Assembly (NCBI GenBank): GCA_035576205.1
Contig: DATLWR010000170.1
Span: forward strand, 1-11,782
Source: DATLWR01 sp035576205
GTDB lineage: Bacteria; Pseudomonadota; Zetaproteobacteria; Mariprofundales; Mariprofundaceae
Direction: 5' to 3'
Length of the DNA: 11,782 nt
Shown here one piece after another: positions 1 through 7,127 of the stretch (its first letter is position 1; the number at the start of each line of letters is the position of its first letter). The notes beneath the pieces are model-generated. The model did no database searches. It was not told the DNA's origin and saw only the letters and a program-made list of their open reading frames with translations. A program made the position numbers and the translations under genes.

Positions 1-6
1 ATGGAA

Positions 7-1293
7 TCAATCCTCCTTCAGGCGGGTGATACCCATCGCCTTCAGGAACGCCTTCTCGTAGAAGGGCTCAGAGACACCGGTCTTCATCTTGCGCATGAAG
101 TACTTCTCGAACATCACCTTGGCGGTGTGCACCCACTTGCCGCCCTTGGCCCAGGCGATGTTGCGCGGCGGAATCTGCGGGATGGCGACGAAGGCCACAC
201 CGCGGTCACCGAGGTCGGCCAGGCAGATCGCGCCCCAGGTGCCGGTTTTCTCCGGCGCCTCGCCCTTTAGATCGTGCACGATGTTGTGCACGATGGCGGT
301 GGTCATCGACTCGATCATGTAGCCGGTCTTGGGTGTGCCGACCGGCAGCGGTGCCTCGGTCTCAACCGGCGGAATGGCGACGATCACACCCGTGGAATAG
401 ATGTTCTTGTGCGTCGGGTTCTGCTGGAACTCGTTGATCAGGGCGAAGCCGAGCGGGTTGGCCAGACCCTCGGTGTTGGCGACCACCGGTGTGCCGCGGA
501 AGGCCGGCAGCAGCATGGAGTACTTGTGCGGCAGGGTGCCTTCGTGGATCACCTCGCCCTTGCGGTCCAGCTCCTGGTAGTGCACCTCGCTCTCGGTCAC
601 TTTCACCGTCTTGCAGTTGACGATGAACTTGATGTCGCGCTTGCGCAGCTCCGACTCCAGCAGCGCCTTCGAGTCCTCCACACCGTTCAGGCCGAGGTGG
701 CCGATGTAGGGTTCCGGGGTGATGAAGGTCATCGGCACCTTGTCGCGGATCTTCCGCCGGCGCAGCTCGGTATCGAGGATCATGGCGAACTCGTAGGCCG
801 GGCCATAGCAGGAGGCGCCCTGCACGGCGCCGACGACGATCGGGCCGGGGTTCTTGCAGAACTCCTCGAAGGCATGGTAGGCCTCCACGGCGTGGTCGAC
901 GTGGCAGACGGAGTGGGTGTGGCCCTCCGGGCCGGTGCCCTCGACCAGTTCGAAGGCGAGACGCGGACCAGTGGCGATGATCAGGTAGTCGTAATTGAGG
1001 CTATGGCCGTTACCGAGGGTGATGCGGTTTTCGTTCGGATGCAGCTCGCGCGCGCCGGCAGAAATGAAGTTGATGCCGTGCTTTTTTAGCGTCGGTGCAA
1101 GCGGGATGGTGATGTCGTCGCGCGTGCGCCAGCCGACGGCCACCCACGGATTGCTCGGCACGAAGTGGAAGTAGTCGTTGTTCGACACCACCGTCACCTC
1201 GTGGTCGCCCTTGAGCTTGTTCAGCTCCTCCTTCATCTCGTAAGCGGCCGGCAATCCGCCGATACCCGCTCCCAGAATAACAACATGTGCCAT
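7..1293 (-). CDS. sqr: Sulfide:quinone oxidoreductase, type I-like
   Basis: A 428-residue FAD flavoprotein that should oxidise sulfide to sulfane sulfur and pass electrons to the quinone pool at the cytoplasmic membrane. The N-terminus carries the dinucleotide-binding GAGIGG motif (residues 8-13), and a second FAD motif ATGP is at 107-110. Three cysteines (C130, C162, C357) and two histidines (H134, H199) match the catalytic set I recall for the Acidithiobacillus ferrooxidans enzyme (C128, C160, C356, H132, H198), and long stretches agree with that protein by memory. The C-terminal 50 residues are basic and amphipathic, as in the membrane-binding tail of this family. There is no signal peptide, so it is a peripheral protein on the inner face. 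The start is firm: AAGGAGG at 1303-1309 sits 9 nt before the ATG. It is the last gene of the cluster within the window and lies 175 bp after the DUF2892 gene. Flavocytochrome c sulfide dehydrogenase is less likely, because there is no export signal and the SQR cysteine pattern is complete. Confidence 0.93.
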   Translation of the reverse strand: MAHVVILGAGIGGLPAAYEMKEELNKLKGDHEVTVVSNNDYFHFVPSNPWVAVGWRTRDDITIPLAPTLKKHGINFISAGARELHPNENRITLGNGHSLNYDYLIIATGPRLAFELVEGTGPEGHTHSVCHVDHAVEAYHAFEEFCKNPGPIVVGAVQGASCYGPAYEFAMILDTELRRRKIRDKVPMTFITPEPYIGHLGLNGVEDSKALLESELRKRDIKFIVNCKTVKVTESEVHYQELDRKGEVIHEGTLPHKYSMLLPAFRGTPVVANTEGLANPLGFALINEFQQNPTHKNIYSTGVIVAIPPVETEAPLPVGTPKTGYMIESMTTAIVHNIVHDLKGEAPEKTGTWGAICLADLGDRGVAFVAIPQIPPRNIAWAKGGKWVHTAKVMFEKYFMRKMKTGVSEPFYEKAFLKAMGITRLKED

Positions 1294-1402
1294 AATCAGA
1301 GTCCTCCTTCAGACTTCTTGAGTGTGATATGAGTCGACAGATTTGGCTCATGTCGTCGGAGGCTCGCATCCTGGAGCCCGTGTGGTGCCATCTGTCTGGT
1401 GT

Positions 1403-1418
1403 GCCCGGTAGTCCGGGC
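1403..1418 (-). other. Small intercistronic hairpin upstream of sqr
   Basis: Six-base inverted repeat GCCCGG/CCGGGC with a four-base loop, lying between the DUF2892 gene and sqr. Its arms can also pair with those of the neighbouring hairpin at 1429-1453, so two alternative folds of the leader are possible. No U-run follows. The role is unknown; mRNA protection or attenuation is inference. Confidence 0.4.
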
Positions 1419-1428
1419 GTATCGCAGA

Positions 1429-1453
1429 CTGCGCCCGGTTTTGCCGGGCGCAG
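1429..1453 (-). other. Strong intercistronic hairpin between DUF2892 gene and sqr
   Basis: A perfect 10-bp stem (1429-1438 with 1444-1453) closed by a 5-nt loop, beginning 15 nt after the DUF2892 stop codon in the direction of transcription. It is not followed by a U-tract on the minus strand, so a classical intrinsic terminator is unlikely. Partial termination or 3'-end stabilisation of the upstream message would fit. The remainder of the 1294-1468 spacer holds the sqr ribosome-binding site; I see no convincing promoter there. Confidence 0.6.
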
Positions 1454-1468
1454 CCTGCTGTTCGAATA

Positions 1469-1657
1469 TCAGGCTTTTTCGGCCGTATTCATTCCGATCA
1501 CCGAATAGAGCGGGCAATAACCCAGCAGGGCGGTTGCCAGCGGCACGACACCGATCCACGTCCACGGCGTGAAGACGTGGGACAGGGCCATCATGATCAG
1601 GGCCATGCCGACGATAATCCGCAATACGGCGTCAAGTGATCCAACATTTTTGCACAT
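1469..1657 (-). CDS. DUF2892 (YgaP-like transmembrane domain) protein
   Basis: A 62-residue inner-membrane protein matching the PF11127 pattern: an N-terminal NVGSLDAVLRIIVG block (residues 4-17), a first hydrophobic helix at about 13-28, a Pro-Trp turn (31-32), and a second helix at about 34-50 ending in GYCPLYSVIG (46-55). In E. coli YgaP this two-helix module is fused to a rhodanese domain and works under the ArsR regulator YgaV; here it is a free-standing gene next to separate rhodaneses. C2 and C48 are present; C48 is in the position usual for the family. AAAGGAGAGG just upstream of the ATG fixes the start. It lies 42 bp after the DUF302 gene and is probably co-transcribed with it. The biochemical role of the free module is unknown; anchoring a sulfurtransferase or moving thiocyanate/sulfur species is speculation. 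Confidence 0.88.
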   Translation of the reverse strand: MCKNVGSLDAVLRIIVGMALIMMALSHVFTPWTWIGVVPLATALLGYCPLYSVIGMNTAEKA

Positions 1658-1679
1658 TTTACCTCTCCTTTGTTGTGCT

Positions 1680-1699
1680 CTTGCCCGATCCCGGGCAAG
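1680..1699 (-). other. Intercistronic hairpin after the DUF302 gene
   Basis: A perfect 7-bp inverted repeat (CTTGCCC/GGGCAAG) with a 6-nt loop directly abuts the DUF302 stop codon. The following DUF2892 ribosome-binding site is 3' of it. There is no U-tract, so it more probably sets relative mRNA stability than terminates. Confidence 0.45.
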
Positions 1700-2098
1700 T
1701 CATGCCTTGCAGGCGTTGAGTGCCTGTAACAGCAATTCGTTAACCTGGCCGGCGACCGGCTTCAGGTCGTCGCGGCCGACCACCGACAGCATGGACGGTG
1801 CATCCACCACCGAGATGACGGTCTTGCCCGCATCGTTCTCGTAGACGACGACGTTGCAGGGCAGCAGCAGGCCGATATCGGGTTCCATGGTGAGCGCATG
1901 CGAGGCGATCTTGGGATTGCAGGCGCCGAGGATCAGGTAGGGCGGGCGATCCAGATCGAGTTTCTTCTTCAGCGTGGCCGCCACGTCGATGCGGGTCAGC
2001 ACGCCGAAGCCGACCTTCTGCAGCGCTTCGGTGATGGCGGTTTCCGCCGCCTCGATGGAACCGTTGAAAATGATCTCGTTACCGTATTTGCAGGTCAT
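1700..2098 (-). CDS. DUF302 domain protein
   Basis: A 132-residue cytosolic protein made of one DUF302 domain (PF03625). The family signature is clear: LGACNP (57-62) followed by a GLLLPCNVVV segment (76-85), carrying C60 and C81; further cysteines are C3 and C130. The function of DUF302 is not established. It recurs beside rhodaneses and sulfide-oxidation genes in sulfur bacteria, and the two conserved cysteines would allow it to carry sulfane sulfur (inference). There is no signal peptide or membrane helix. The SD (AGGAGG) lies a few bases before the ATG. Only 12 bp separate it from the preceding rhodanese gene, so the two are one transcriptional unit. Confidence 0.88.
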   Translation of the reverse strand: MTCKYGNEIIFNGSIEAAETAITEALQKVGFGVLTRIDVAATLKKKLDLDRPPYLILGACNPKIASHALTMEPDIGLLLPCNVVVYENDAGKTVISVVDAPSMLSVVGRDDLKPVAGQVNELLLQALNACKA

Positions 2099-2110
2099 GT
2101 TCTCCTCCTG

Positions 2111-2437
2111 TTACGCGACCGGATAGCCGGCCGAAATCCAGGCGGCGGTGCCGCCCTCGACATTGGTGAGATTGGTCAAACCGCAGCTCTGGGCTAGGAA
2201 CATCGCCGCCTGCGCCGAGCGGCCGCCCATTTGGCAGATCAGGTAGACCGGCTGGTCGGCCGGAATCTCGCTGGCGCGGACCGGCAGGGTGTGCAGCGGG
2301 ATCAGCTGCGCTCCGGGCACATGGCCACGCCCGTACTCGTCGGGGGATCGGACGTCGATGAAGTGGCCCGGCTTGTTGTTCTCCCGGATGCTGAGCCAGC
2401 GGGGGTAGAACTGGTCGACGGTGATGCGATCGAACAT
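2111..2437 (-). CDS. Cytosolic single-domain rhodanese (third of three)
   Basis: A 108-residue rhodanese-like sulfurtransferase with no signal peptide or membrane helix. DVR (28-30) marks the conserved CH2A-type region, and the active-site loop is CQMGGRS with catalytic C68. It ends with the usual GGxxAWxxAGYPV segment. C85 is an additional cysteine. The reading frame stays open for 45 codons upstream, but the ATG at 2437 is chosen because it follows the stop of the preceding gene by one base and has a GGAGAA ribosome-binding site; the upstream extension would overlap the previous gene. It should accept sulfane sulfur from SQR products or from the neighbouring rhodaneses and hand it to a cytosolic acceptor (inference). 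Confidence 0.9.
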   Translation of the reverse strand: MFDRITVDQFYPRWLSIRENNKPGHFIDVRSPDEYGRGHVPGAQLIPLHTLPVRASEIPADQPVYLICQMGGRSAQAAMFLAQSCGLTNLTNVEGGTAAWISAGYPVA

Positions 2438-2438
2438 G

Positions 2439-2858
2439 TTATTTCTCCACGGGGTAGCCGGCGCCTTGCCATGCGACGATGCCGCCGACCACGTTTTCGA
2501 TATTGGTGAATCCCTGGCCGCCCAGCAGCGTGGCCGCCCGGGCCGAGCGCTTGCCGGAGTGGCAGTAGACATAGACCTGCCTGTCCTTCGGTACCTCGTT
2601 CAGTCGATGCGGCAGTTCCGGCAACGGAATGAGCTTGGCTCCGGGAATGTGCCCTGCGGCATACTCTTCGGGGGTACGCACGTCGAGGAAGAGGAACGGG
2701 ATGGGTGCATTGGCACCCTGCTGCCAGTGGTCGTGGGCGTGCGTGAGCGTGGCGTTCTCATAGCCCGCCGGGGTGCGTTCGCCCATGCCGCAGGCGGCTG
2801 CCGAGAGCGGCAGGGCCACGGCGATGAAGAGAGCGGCCAGCCAGCGGTTTCCTTTCAT
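2439..2858 (-). CDS. Exported single-domain rhodanese (second of three)
   Basis: A 139-residue rhodanese with an N-terminal export signal: basic start (K2, R5), hydrophobic core at 7-18, then a small-residue stretch ending in Cys (LSAAAC, 18-23). This could be a weak lipobox, with C23 lipidated, or a signal peptidase I site, so the protein is periplasmic either free or lipid-anchored. The mature domain has DVR (59-61) and active-site loop CHSGKRS with catalytic C99, closing with GGIVAWQGAGYPV. The frame extends 23 codons upstream into the previous gene. The ATG at 2858 is preferred because AAGGAAGG precedes it at good spacing and because it places the signal peptide at the N-terminus. It lies 26 bp after the first rhodanese gene and 1 bp before the third. 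Confidence 0.88.
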   Translation of the reverse strand: MKGNRWLAALFIAVALPLSAAACGMGERTPAGYENATLTHAHDHWQQGANAPIPFLFLDVRTPEEYAAGHIPGAKLIPLPELPHRLNEVPKDRQVYVYCHSGKRSARAATLLGGQGFTNIENVVGGIVAWQGAGYPVEK

Positions 2859-2884
2859 GCATCCTTCCTTTTCGGTTCTACGCA

Positions 2885-3295
2885 TCATTTCCTCCCGCTG
2901 CGGACGGGGAGTCCGGCGCCGCCCCACGAGCCCATGCCGCCGGAGAAGTTGTAGACCGGCTTGTAGCCGGCCCTGGCCAGCAATGCAGCGGCATTTGCCG
3001 ATCGGTTACCGGAGGCGCAGATCACGACGACCGGCTTGTCCTGAGGGATCTCGCTCTTGCGACGGGCGATGTCGGAGAGCGGAATGTGAATCGCTTTCGG
3101 GGCATGCCCGGCTGCCCATTCGCCGGCCGTGCGGACGTCGACCAGCGTGTGCGCCTGATCGCGCATCTTCATGTATTCACCGGCCGACATCGATTTGACA
3201 CCGGCGAGCAGCGGGCCGAGCAGTCGTTGCCACAGCATCCAGCCGACCAGCATGGCGACAAAAATGTAAACCGCGTTCTGTTGCATGAATTCCAT
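2885..3295 (-). CDS. Membrane-anchored single-domain rhodanese (first of three)
   Basis: A 136-residue protein with one N-terminal hydrophobic helix (about 9-23) followed by basic residues (R24, K34), which by the positive-inside rule places the rhodanese domain in the cytoplasm. DVRT (53-56) and active-site loop CASGNRS with catalytic C93 are intact, and the domain ends in FSGGMGSWGGAGLPV. A TTG one codon upstream could also start the frame, but GGAG at 3304-3307 is correctly spaced for the ATG at 3295 and too close for the TTG. It is the first gene of the second half of the cluster, 262 bp after the preceding DUF2892 gene. Membrane tethering would put it next to SQR and the pump (inference). 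Confidence 0.9.
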   Translation of the reverse strand: MEFMQQNAVYIFVAMLVGWMLWQRLLGPLLAGVKSMSAGEYMKMRDQAHTLVDVRTAGEWAAGHAPKAIHIPLSDIARRKSEIPQDKPVVVICASGNRSANAAALLARAGYKPVYNFSGGMGSWGGAGLPVRSGRK

Positions 3296-3557
3296 CAATT
3301 GCTCCGTTCGTCAGTTTCCGGTCTTCCGGGCAGTGCCTCCATGCAGCTGTCCGGAAGCCGTGATTCGCGGCGTCGTGCCGCCCGGCCGGCATCGTTGCCG
3401 TCCGCTTCGGCTCTCCTGCCGGATTGCAGCGACTCTTCCATGAGCCGCCTGGCTACCCGGATTTGCCGGGCAGGCCTTCAGGTCGACAGGTACGGGCAGC
3501 ATCCACAATAGGGAGGGGAAGATGGCCGCCCGCACCTGTCAGTCGGTCAAAGGGTCC
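3296..3557. other. 262-bp intergenic region between the pump genes and the rhodanese genes
   Basis: Apart from the ribosome-binding site of the first rhodanese (3304-3307), I see no convincing gene here. A GTG-started 74-codon frame on the minus strand lacks a ribosome-binding site and any recognisable domain. A short inverted repeat CCCGG-ATTTG-CCGGG at about 3456-3470 can form a weak hairpin. No AT-rich palindrome like that at 9835-9850 is present, and I cannot point to a strong -35/-10 pair. Whether the rhodanese genes depend on read-through from the pump operon or on their own promoter cannot be decided from the sequence. Confidence 0.6.
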
Positions 3558-3776
3558 TCATTTCGCGTAGCCCGACTTCATGCCGAGCTTCTTGAGAATC
3601 TCCTCCATCAGGCACCACTGGGTGATGCCGGACTGGAACAGGTTGGCGCCGACAAACAGCGTAAACCACAGCCAGGTCGGCTTGGTCAGCTCGGCACCGT
3701 TGTAGATGGAAGCCAGTACGACGGACAGCATGATGAAGCTGCCGGCGATGATGCGGATGGTACGTTCAATGGTCAT
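3558..3776 (-). CDS. DUF2892 (YgaP-like transmembrane) protein beside the RND permease
   Basis: A 72-residue inner-membrane protein with two helices (about 8-24 and 35-52). It starts with the TIERTIRIIAG block typical of DUF2892 and ends with a family-like QWCLMEEILKKLGMK segment, carrying a single cysteine (C55). The frame is open 10 codons upstream, but the ATG at 3776 has AAGGAG at ideal spacing. It lies 26 bp after the permease stop and is the last gene of the pump operon. Its sequence differs clearly from the other DUF2892 protein (1469-1657), so this is not a recent local duplication. A pump accessory subunit or a sulfur-handling membrane module are both possible. Confidence 0.87.
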   Translation of the reverse strand: MTIERTIRIIAGSFIMLSVVLASIYNGAELTKPTWLWFTLFVGANLFQSGITQWCLMEEILKKLGMKSGYAK

Positions 3777-3802
3777 GGTGATCTCCTTGTTCAATGGATA
3801 GG

Positions 3803-6800
3803 TCAAAATTCAGGTTCTTCGTGACGCAGTCCGAGATTCTCCTCCGGCAGCGGCATATCCTTCTGCCAGAGGTAGTACATCAGCGGCGTGATGAAGAGGG
3901 TCAGGATCGTTGCGGCCAGCGTACCGAAGGCCATCGAGACGCCGAGGCCGCCGAACACCGGGTCGGTGATCATGATCGAGGTGCCGGCGATGACGGCCAG
4001 CGCGGTCAACAGGATCGGGCGGGCACGTACGGCACCGGCTTCCAGCACCGACTCCTTCACCGAGTAGCCCTGGCGGCGATAGTCGAGGATGAAGTCGATC
4101 AGCAGGGTGGAGTTACGCACCACGATGCCGGCCAGGGCGATCATGCCGATCATCGAGGTGGCGGTGAACGGCTGGCCGGTTATCAGGTGACCCGGGAAGA
4201 TGCCGATCATCGTCAGCGCCGTCGGTGCCATCACCAGCATCGGCAGGATGAACTCGCCGTAGTAGGCGACCATCAGCAGATAGATCAGCACCAGTGCCAC
4301 GATGAATGCGGCACCCAGGTCGCGGAAGACATCCAGCGTCAGGCGCATCTCGCCGTCCCACAGCAGGTGGTAGCCGAAGGTGTCATCCGGCTGCGTCTCG
4401 GTGAAACGCATGCCGCCGGTTGCAAGCTTCGTGCCGGGCAGGATGTCCTTGCCGTCCAGCCGCTTGTCCATGTCGAGCAGCGAATAGACCTGCGAACCCC
4501 TCTCCGGCTCTCCGGTCACATAGCTGACCGGGTGGCCGTCCTTGGTGTAGAGCGGCTTCTCGACGGTGGTCGGTTCCAGGGTCGCGATGCTGGAGAGCTG
4601 TACGGCTCCCTGCGCTCCGTCGACGTAGATGCGGTCGAGATCGGAGGCGTTGACGCGCAGCGATTTCGGCATACGCACGTTCAGCAGCACCGGATGGCGC
4701 TCGGTCTCGATATGCACCGCGCCGATGTCGTAGCCGGCCAGGAAATCGCGCAGGGCCTGGGCGACGCTGGCGGTGGCCACGCCGAGTCGGGCCGCCTTCT
4801 CCTTGTTCAGCCGCACGCGCACTTCCTGCTGGTCGTCGCCGACCGAATCGTCGACATCGACGACATCGTAGGTGTGGCTGAAGACACCGCGTACCTGCTT
4901 GGCGACGGCATCGCGCTTCGCATCATTCGGGCCGTAGATCTCGGCCATCAGCGTGGCGCGAACCGGCGGTCCCGGTGGATCCTCGACCAGCTTGATGTTG
5001 GCGCGCGGATATTTCTTCATCACCGGCTCGAGCATCTTGCGCAGCTCGAGCACGATCTCCTCGGACTTGATCGAGCGCTCCTCCTTGCGCACCAGGTTGA
5101 CGCGGATATCGGCCAGGTTGGATCCCTGACGCAGCACCGCACCGCGCAGCATGCCGTTGAAGTCGACGGGGCCGGCCTGGCCGGTGAAGGTCTCGTAATC
5201 GGTGACCATCGGATGGCTGCGCACCACGTCGGCGACGTCACGGGCGACACGGTCTGTCATCTCCAGCGGCGTGCCTTCCGGCATGTCGATGGTGATGTTG
5301 AAGGTGTTGTTGTTGCCCTTGGGCAGCATCTTCAGCTCGACGGTGCCGGGGGTCATCGGGCCGTTGATGCCGGCCGGGCGCACGAACTGCCAGGCCGGTT
5401 CCCACATCGCGAAGACGAACAGCACGGCAATCATGATCCAGAAGTTGCGGCGCACCTTCGGATTCTCGATAAGCGGCACGGCAAATTTCATGTAGCTGCG
5501 ATGGACCCAGTCCTGCGGCTGTGCGTCGCGCTCCTCCATGGTCGGCGAGGTATCCTTGCTGGGCATCCAGCGCTGCGCGATCCACGGCGTGAACATATAG
5601 GCGATCACCAGCGAGGCACCCATGGCCACCGGCGCATTGAAGGGGATCGGACCCATGTACGGACCCATCATGCCGGTCACGAAGCCCATCGGAATGAAGG
5701 CGAGGATCACGGCGATGGTGGCGATGATGGTCGGCTTGCCGGTTTCGTTGGTGGCGCGCACGATCAGCTTCGCCTTGTTGGCCAGATCGCTGACGCCGTG
5801 GTGCAGGTGACGATGGATGTTCTCGATCACCACGATGGCGTCGTCGACCAGGAGGCCCAGCGACAGGATCAGCGCGAACAGTGTGATGCGGTTGATCGTC
5901 TGGTCGGCCAGCAGGCCGATGGCCAGCACGATGAACAGGATCAGCGGGATGTTGAGCGTCACGATGGTCGCCTCGCGCCAGCCCAGGAAGAGCAGCAGGA
6001 TGACGATCACCGAGGCGATGGCGATGCCCAGATGCTCGACCAGCATGTTGACCGCATCGTCGGCGCGCACGCCCGAGTCGCGGGTGATGGTCACCGTGAC
6101 GTTGTCCGGGATCAGGTCGCCTTTCAGCGTATTCAGCTTGTCGACGATATCGCCGGTGACGACGACGGCATTGGTGCCGCGTTTCTTGGCCAGCGCGATG
6201 GAGACGGCCGGCAATTCGGAGTTGGAGGATTTCCCGGCCGCAGTGGCGGCTCCGAAGCCGATGCGGTGCAGGCTGTCCAGCTCCGAAGCGCCGTCGGTGA
6301 TGGTGGCGATGTCGCGCAGGTAGATCGGCTTGCCCTGCCACTGGCCGACGATCAGGCGTCCGACTTCGTCGGCACTTTTCAGGTAGCCGTCCAGCCAGAC
6401 GCGCCGTACCTCGTTGTCGCCGACCAGGTCGCCGACCGGACCGCCCTGGTTGGCACCCGCCAGCACCTGGTGCAGGCGGTCGAGCGGAATCTTGTAGGCG
6501 GCGATGCGGGCCGGATCGAGTTCGATGCGGATCTCGTGGTCCTGGCCGCCGATGATGTCGGCCACCGAGACGCCGGGGAGCGGTGCCAGCTGCTCGCGCA
6601 CCCGTTCGGCCAGCCGCTTCAGCGCCAGCCCGTCCATATCGGGCGAGGAGAGGGTGATCACCGACACCGGCACGTCGTCGACGTCCAGCGGCTTCACCAG
6701 CGGTTGCGAGGCGCCCGGCGGAATGCGGTCGAGGCTGTGCATGATGCGGTCGTAAAGTTTGACGAGGCTGGCTTCCTTGTCCTCACCGACCTTGAACATT

Positions 6801-7123
6801 ACGGTGACGACGGCCATCGAATCCAGTGCCATGCCGTAGGTGTGATCCACTCCCGGCATCTCGCGCAGGATCATCTCCAGCGGCCGCACCACCAGATTGC
6901 GGACCTCGTCCGGGCTGGCACCCTGCATGCGGACCATCACGTTGGCGGCCGGCACGTCGATCTGCGGGTTTTCCTCTCTGGGCGTGACGAACAGCGCCAC
7001 CAGGCCGACCAGGAAGATCAGCAGGCTGATGATCGGCGTCAGGTTGGTGCGCATGGCTGCGGCACCGAGGCGTCCGGCAATGTTCAGCGGGGCAGAGGTC
7101 TGCTTGTCGGATTCGTGCTTCAT
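3803..7123 (-). CDS. RND efflux transporter permease
   Basis: A 1106-residue inner-membrane proton-driven transporter of the AcrB/MdtB superfamily, somewhat longer than AcrB. The order is TM1 (about 29-46), a first periplasmic loop, the TM2-TM6 block (365-515), a long cytoplasmic linker, TM7 (560-575), a second periplasmic loop, and the TM8-TM12 block (935-1087). The TM4 proton-relay pair is intact: GLLVDDAIVVIEN with D427-D428. In TM10 the place of the AcrB relay lysine (K940) is taken by arginine, in GIVVRNSTLLIDF (R1003, aligned by eye). The conserved RARPI motif is at 1033-1037. There is no cysteine anywhere in the protein. No clear SD precedes the ATG; the adaptor stop lies 4 nt upstream, suggesting translational coupling. 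The sequence does not give the substrate. It does not look like a CusA-type metal pump, and the context suggests a sulfur-linked toxicant (inference). Confidence 0.93.
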   Translation of the reverse strand: MKHESDKQTSAPLNIAGRLGAAAMRTNLTPIISLLIFLVGLVALFVTPREENPQIDVPAANVMVRMQGASPDEVRNLVVRPLEMILREMPGVDHTYGMALDSMAVVTVMFKVGEDKEASLVKLYDRIMHSLDRIPPGASQPLVKPLDVDDVPVSVITLSSPDMDGLALKRLAERVREQLAPLPGVSVADIIGGQDHEIRIELDPARIAAYKIPLDRLHQVLAGANQGGPVGDLVGDNEVRRVWLDGYLKSADEVGRLIVGQWQGKPIYLRDIATITDGASELDSLHRIGFGAATAAGKSSNSELPAVSIALAKKRGTNAVVVTGDIVDKLNTLKGDLIPDNVTVTITRDSGVRADDAVNMLVEHLGIAIASVIVILLLFLGWREATIVTLNIPLILFIVLAIGLLADQTINRITLFALILSLGLLVDDAIVVIENIHRHLHHGVSDLANKAKLIVRATNETGKPTIIATIAVILAFIPMGFVTGMMGPYMGPIPFNAPVAMGASLVIAYMFTPWIAQRWMPSKDTSPTMEERDAQPQDWVHRSYMKFAVPLIENPKVRRNFWIMIAVLFVFAMWEPAWQFVRPAGINGPMTPGTVELKMLPKGNNNTFNITIDMPEGTPLEMTDRVARDVADVVRSHPMVTDYETFTGQAGPVDFNGMLRGAVLRQGSNLADIRVNLVRKEERSIKSEEIVLELRKMLEPVMKKYPRANIKLVEDPPGPPVRATLMAEIYGPNDAKRDAVAKQVRGVFSHTYDVVDVDDSVGDDQQEVRVRLNKEKAARLGVATASVAQALRDFLAGYDIGAVHIETERHPVLLNVRMPKSLRVNASDLDRIYVDGAQGAVQLSSIATLEPTTVEKPLYTKDGHPVSYVTGEPERGSQVYSLLDMDKRLDGKDILPGTKLATGGMRFTETQPDDTFGYHLLWDGEMRLTLDVFRDLGAAFIVALVLIYLLMVAYYGEFILPMLVMAPTALTMIGIFPGHLITGQPFTATSMIGMIALAGIVVRNSTLLIDFILDYRRQGYSVKESVLEAGAVRARPILLTALAVIAGTSIMITDPVFGGLGVSMAFGTLAATILTLFITPLMYYLWQKDMPLPEENLGLRHEEPEF

Positions 7124-7127
7124 GGGT

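Noticed and set aside
1296..1565. An 89-codon minus-strand frame between the DUF2892 gene and sqr
   Set aside because: Overlaps the clear DUF2892 gene in another frame, covers the hairpins and has no recognisable content.
3311..3535. A 74-codon minus-strand frame in the gap before the first rhodanese
   Set aside because: Starts with GTG without a ribosome-binding site, low-complexity Arg/Gly/Ala composition, no domain and no hydrophobic or motif pattern.
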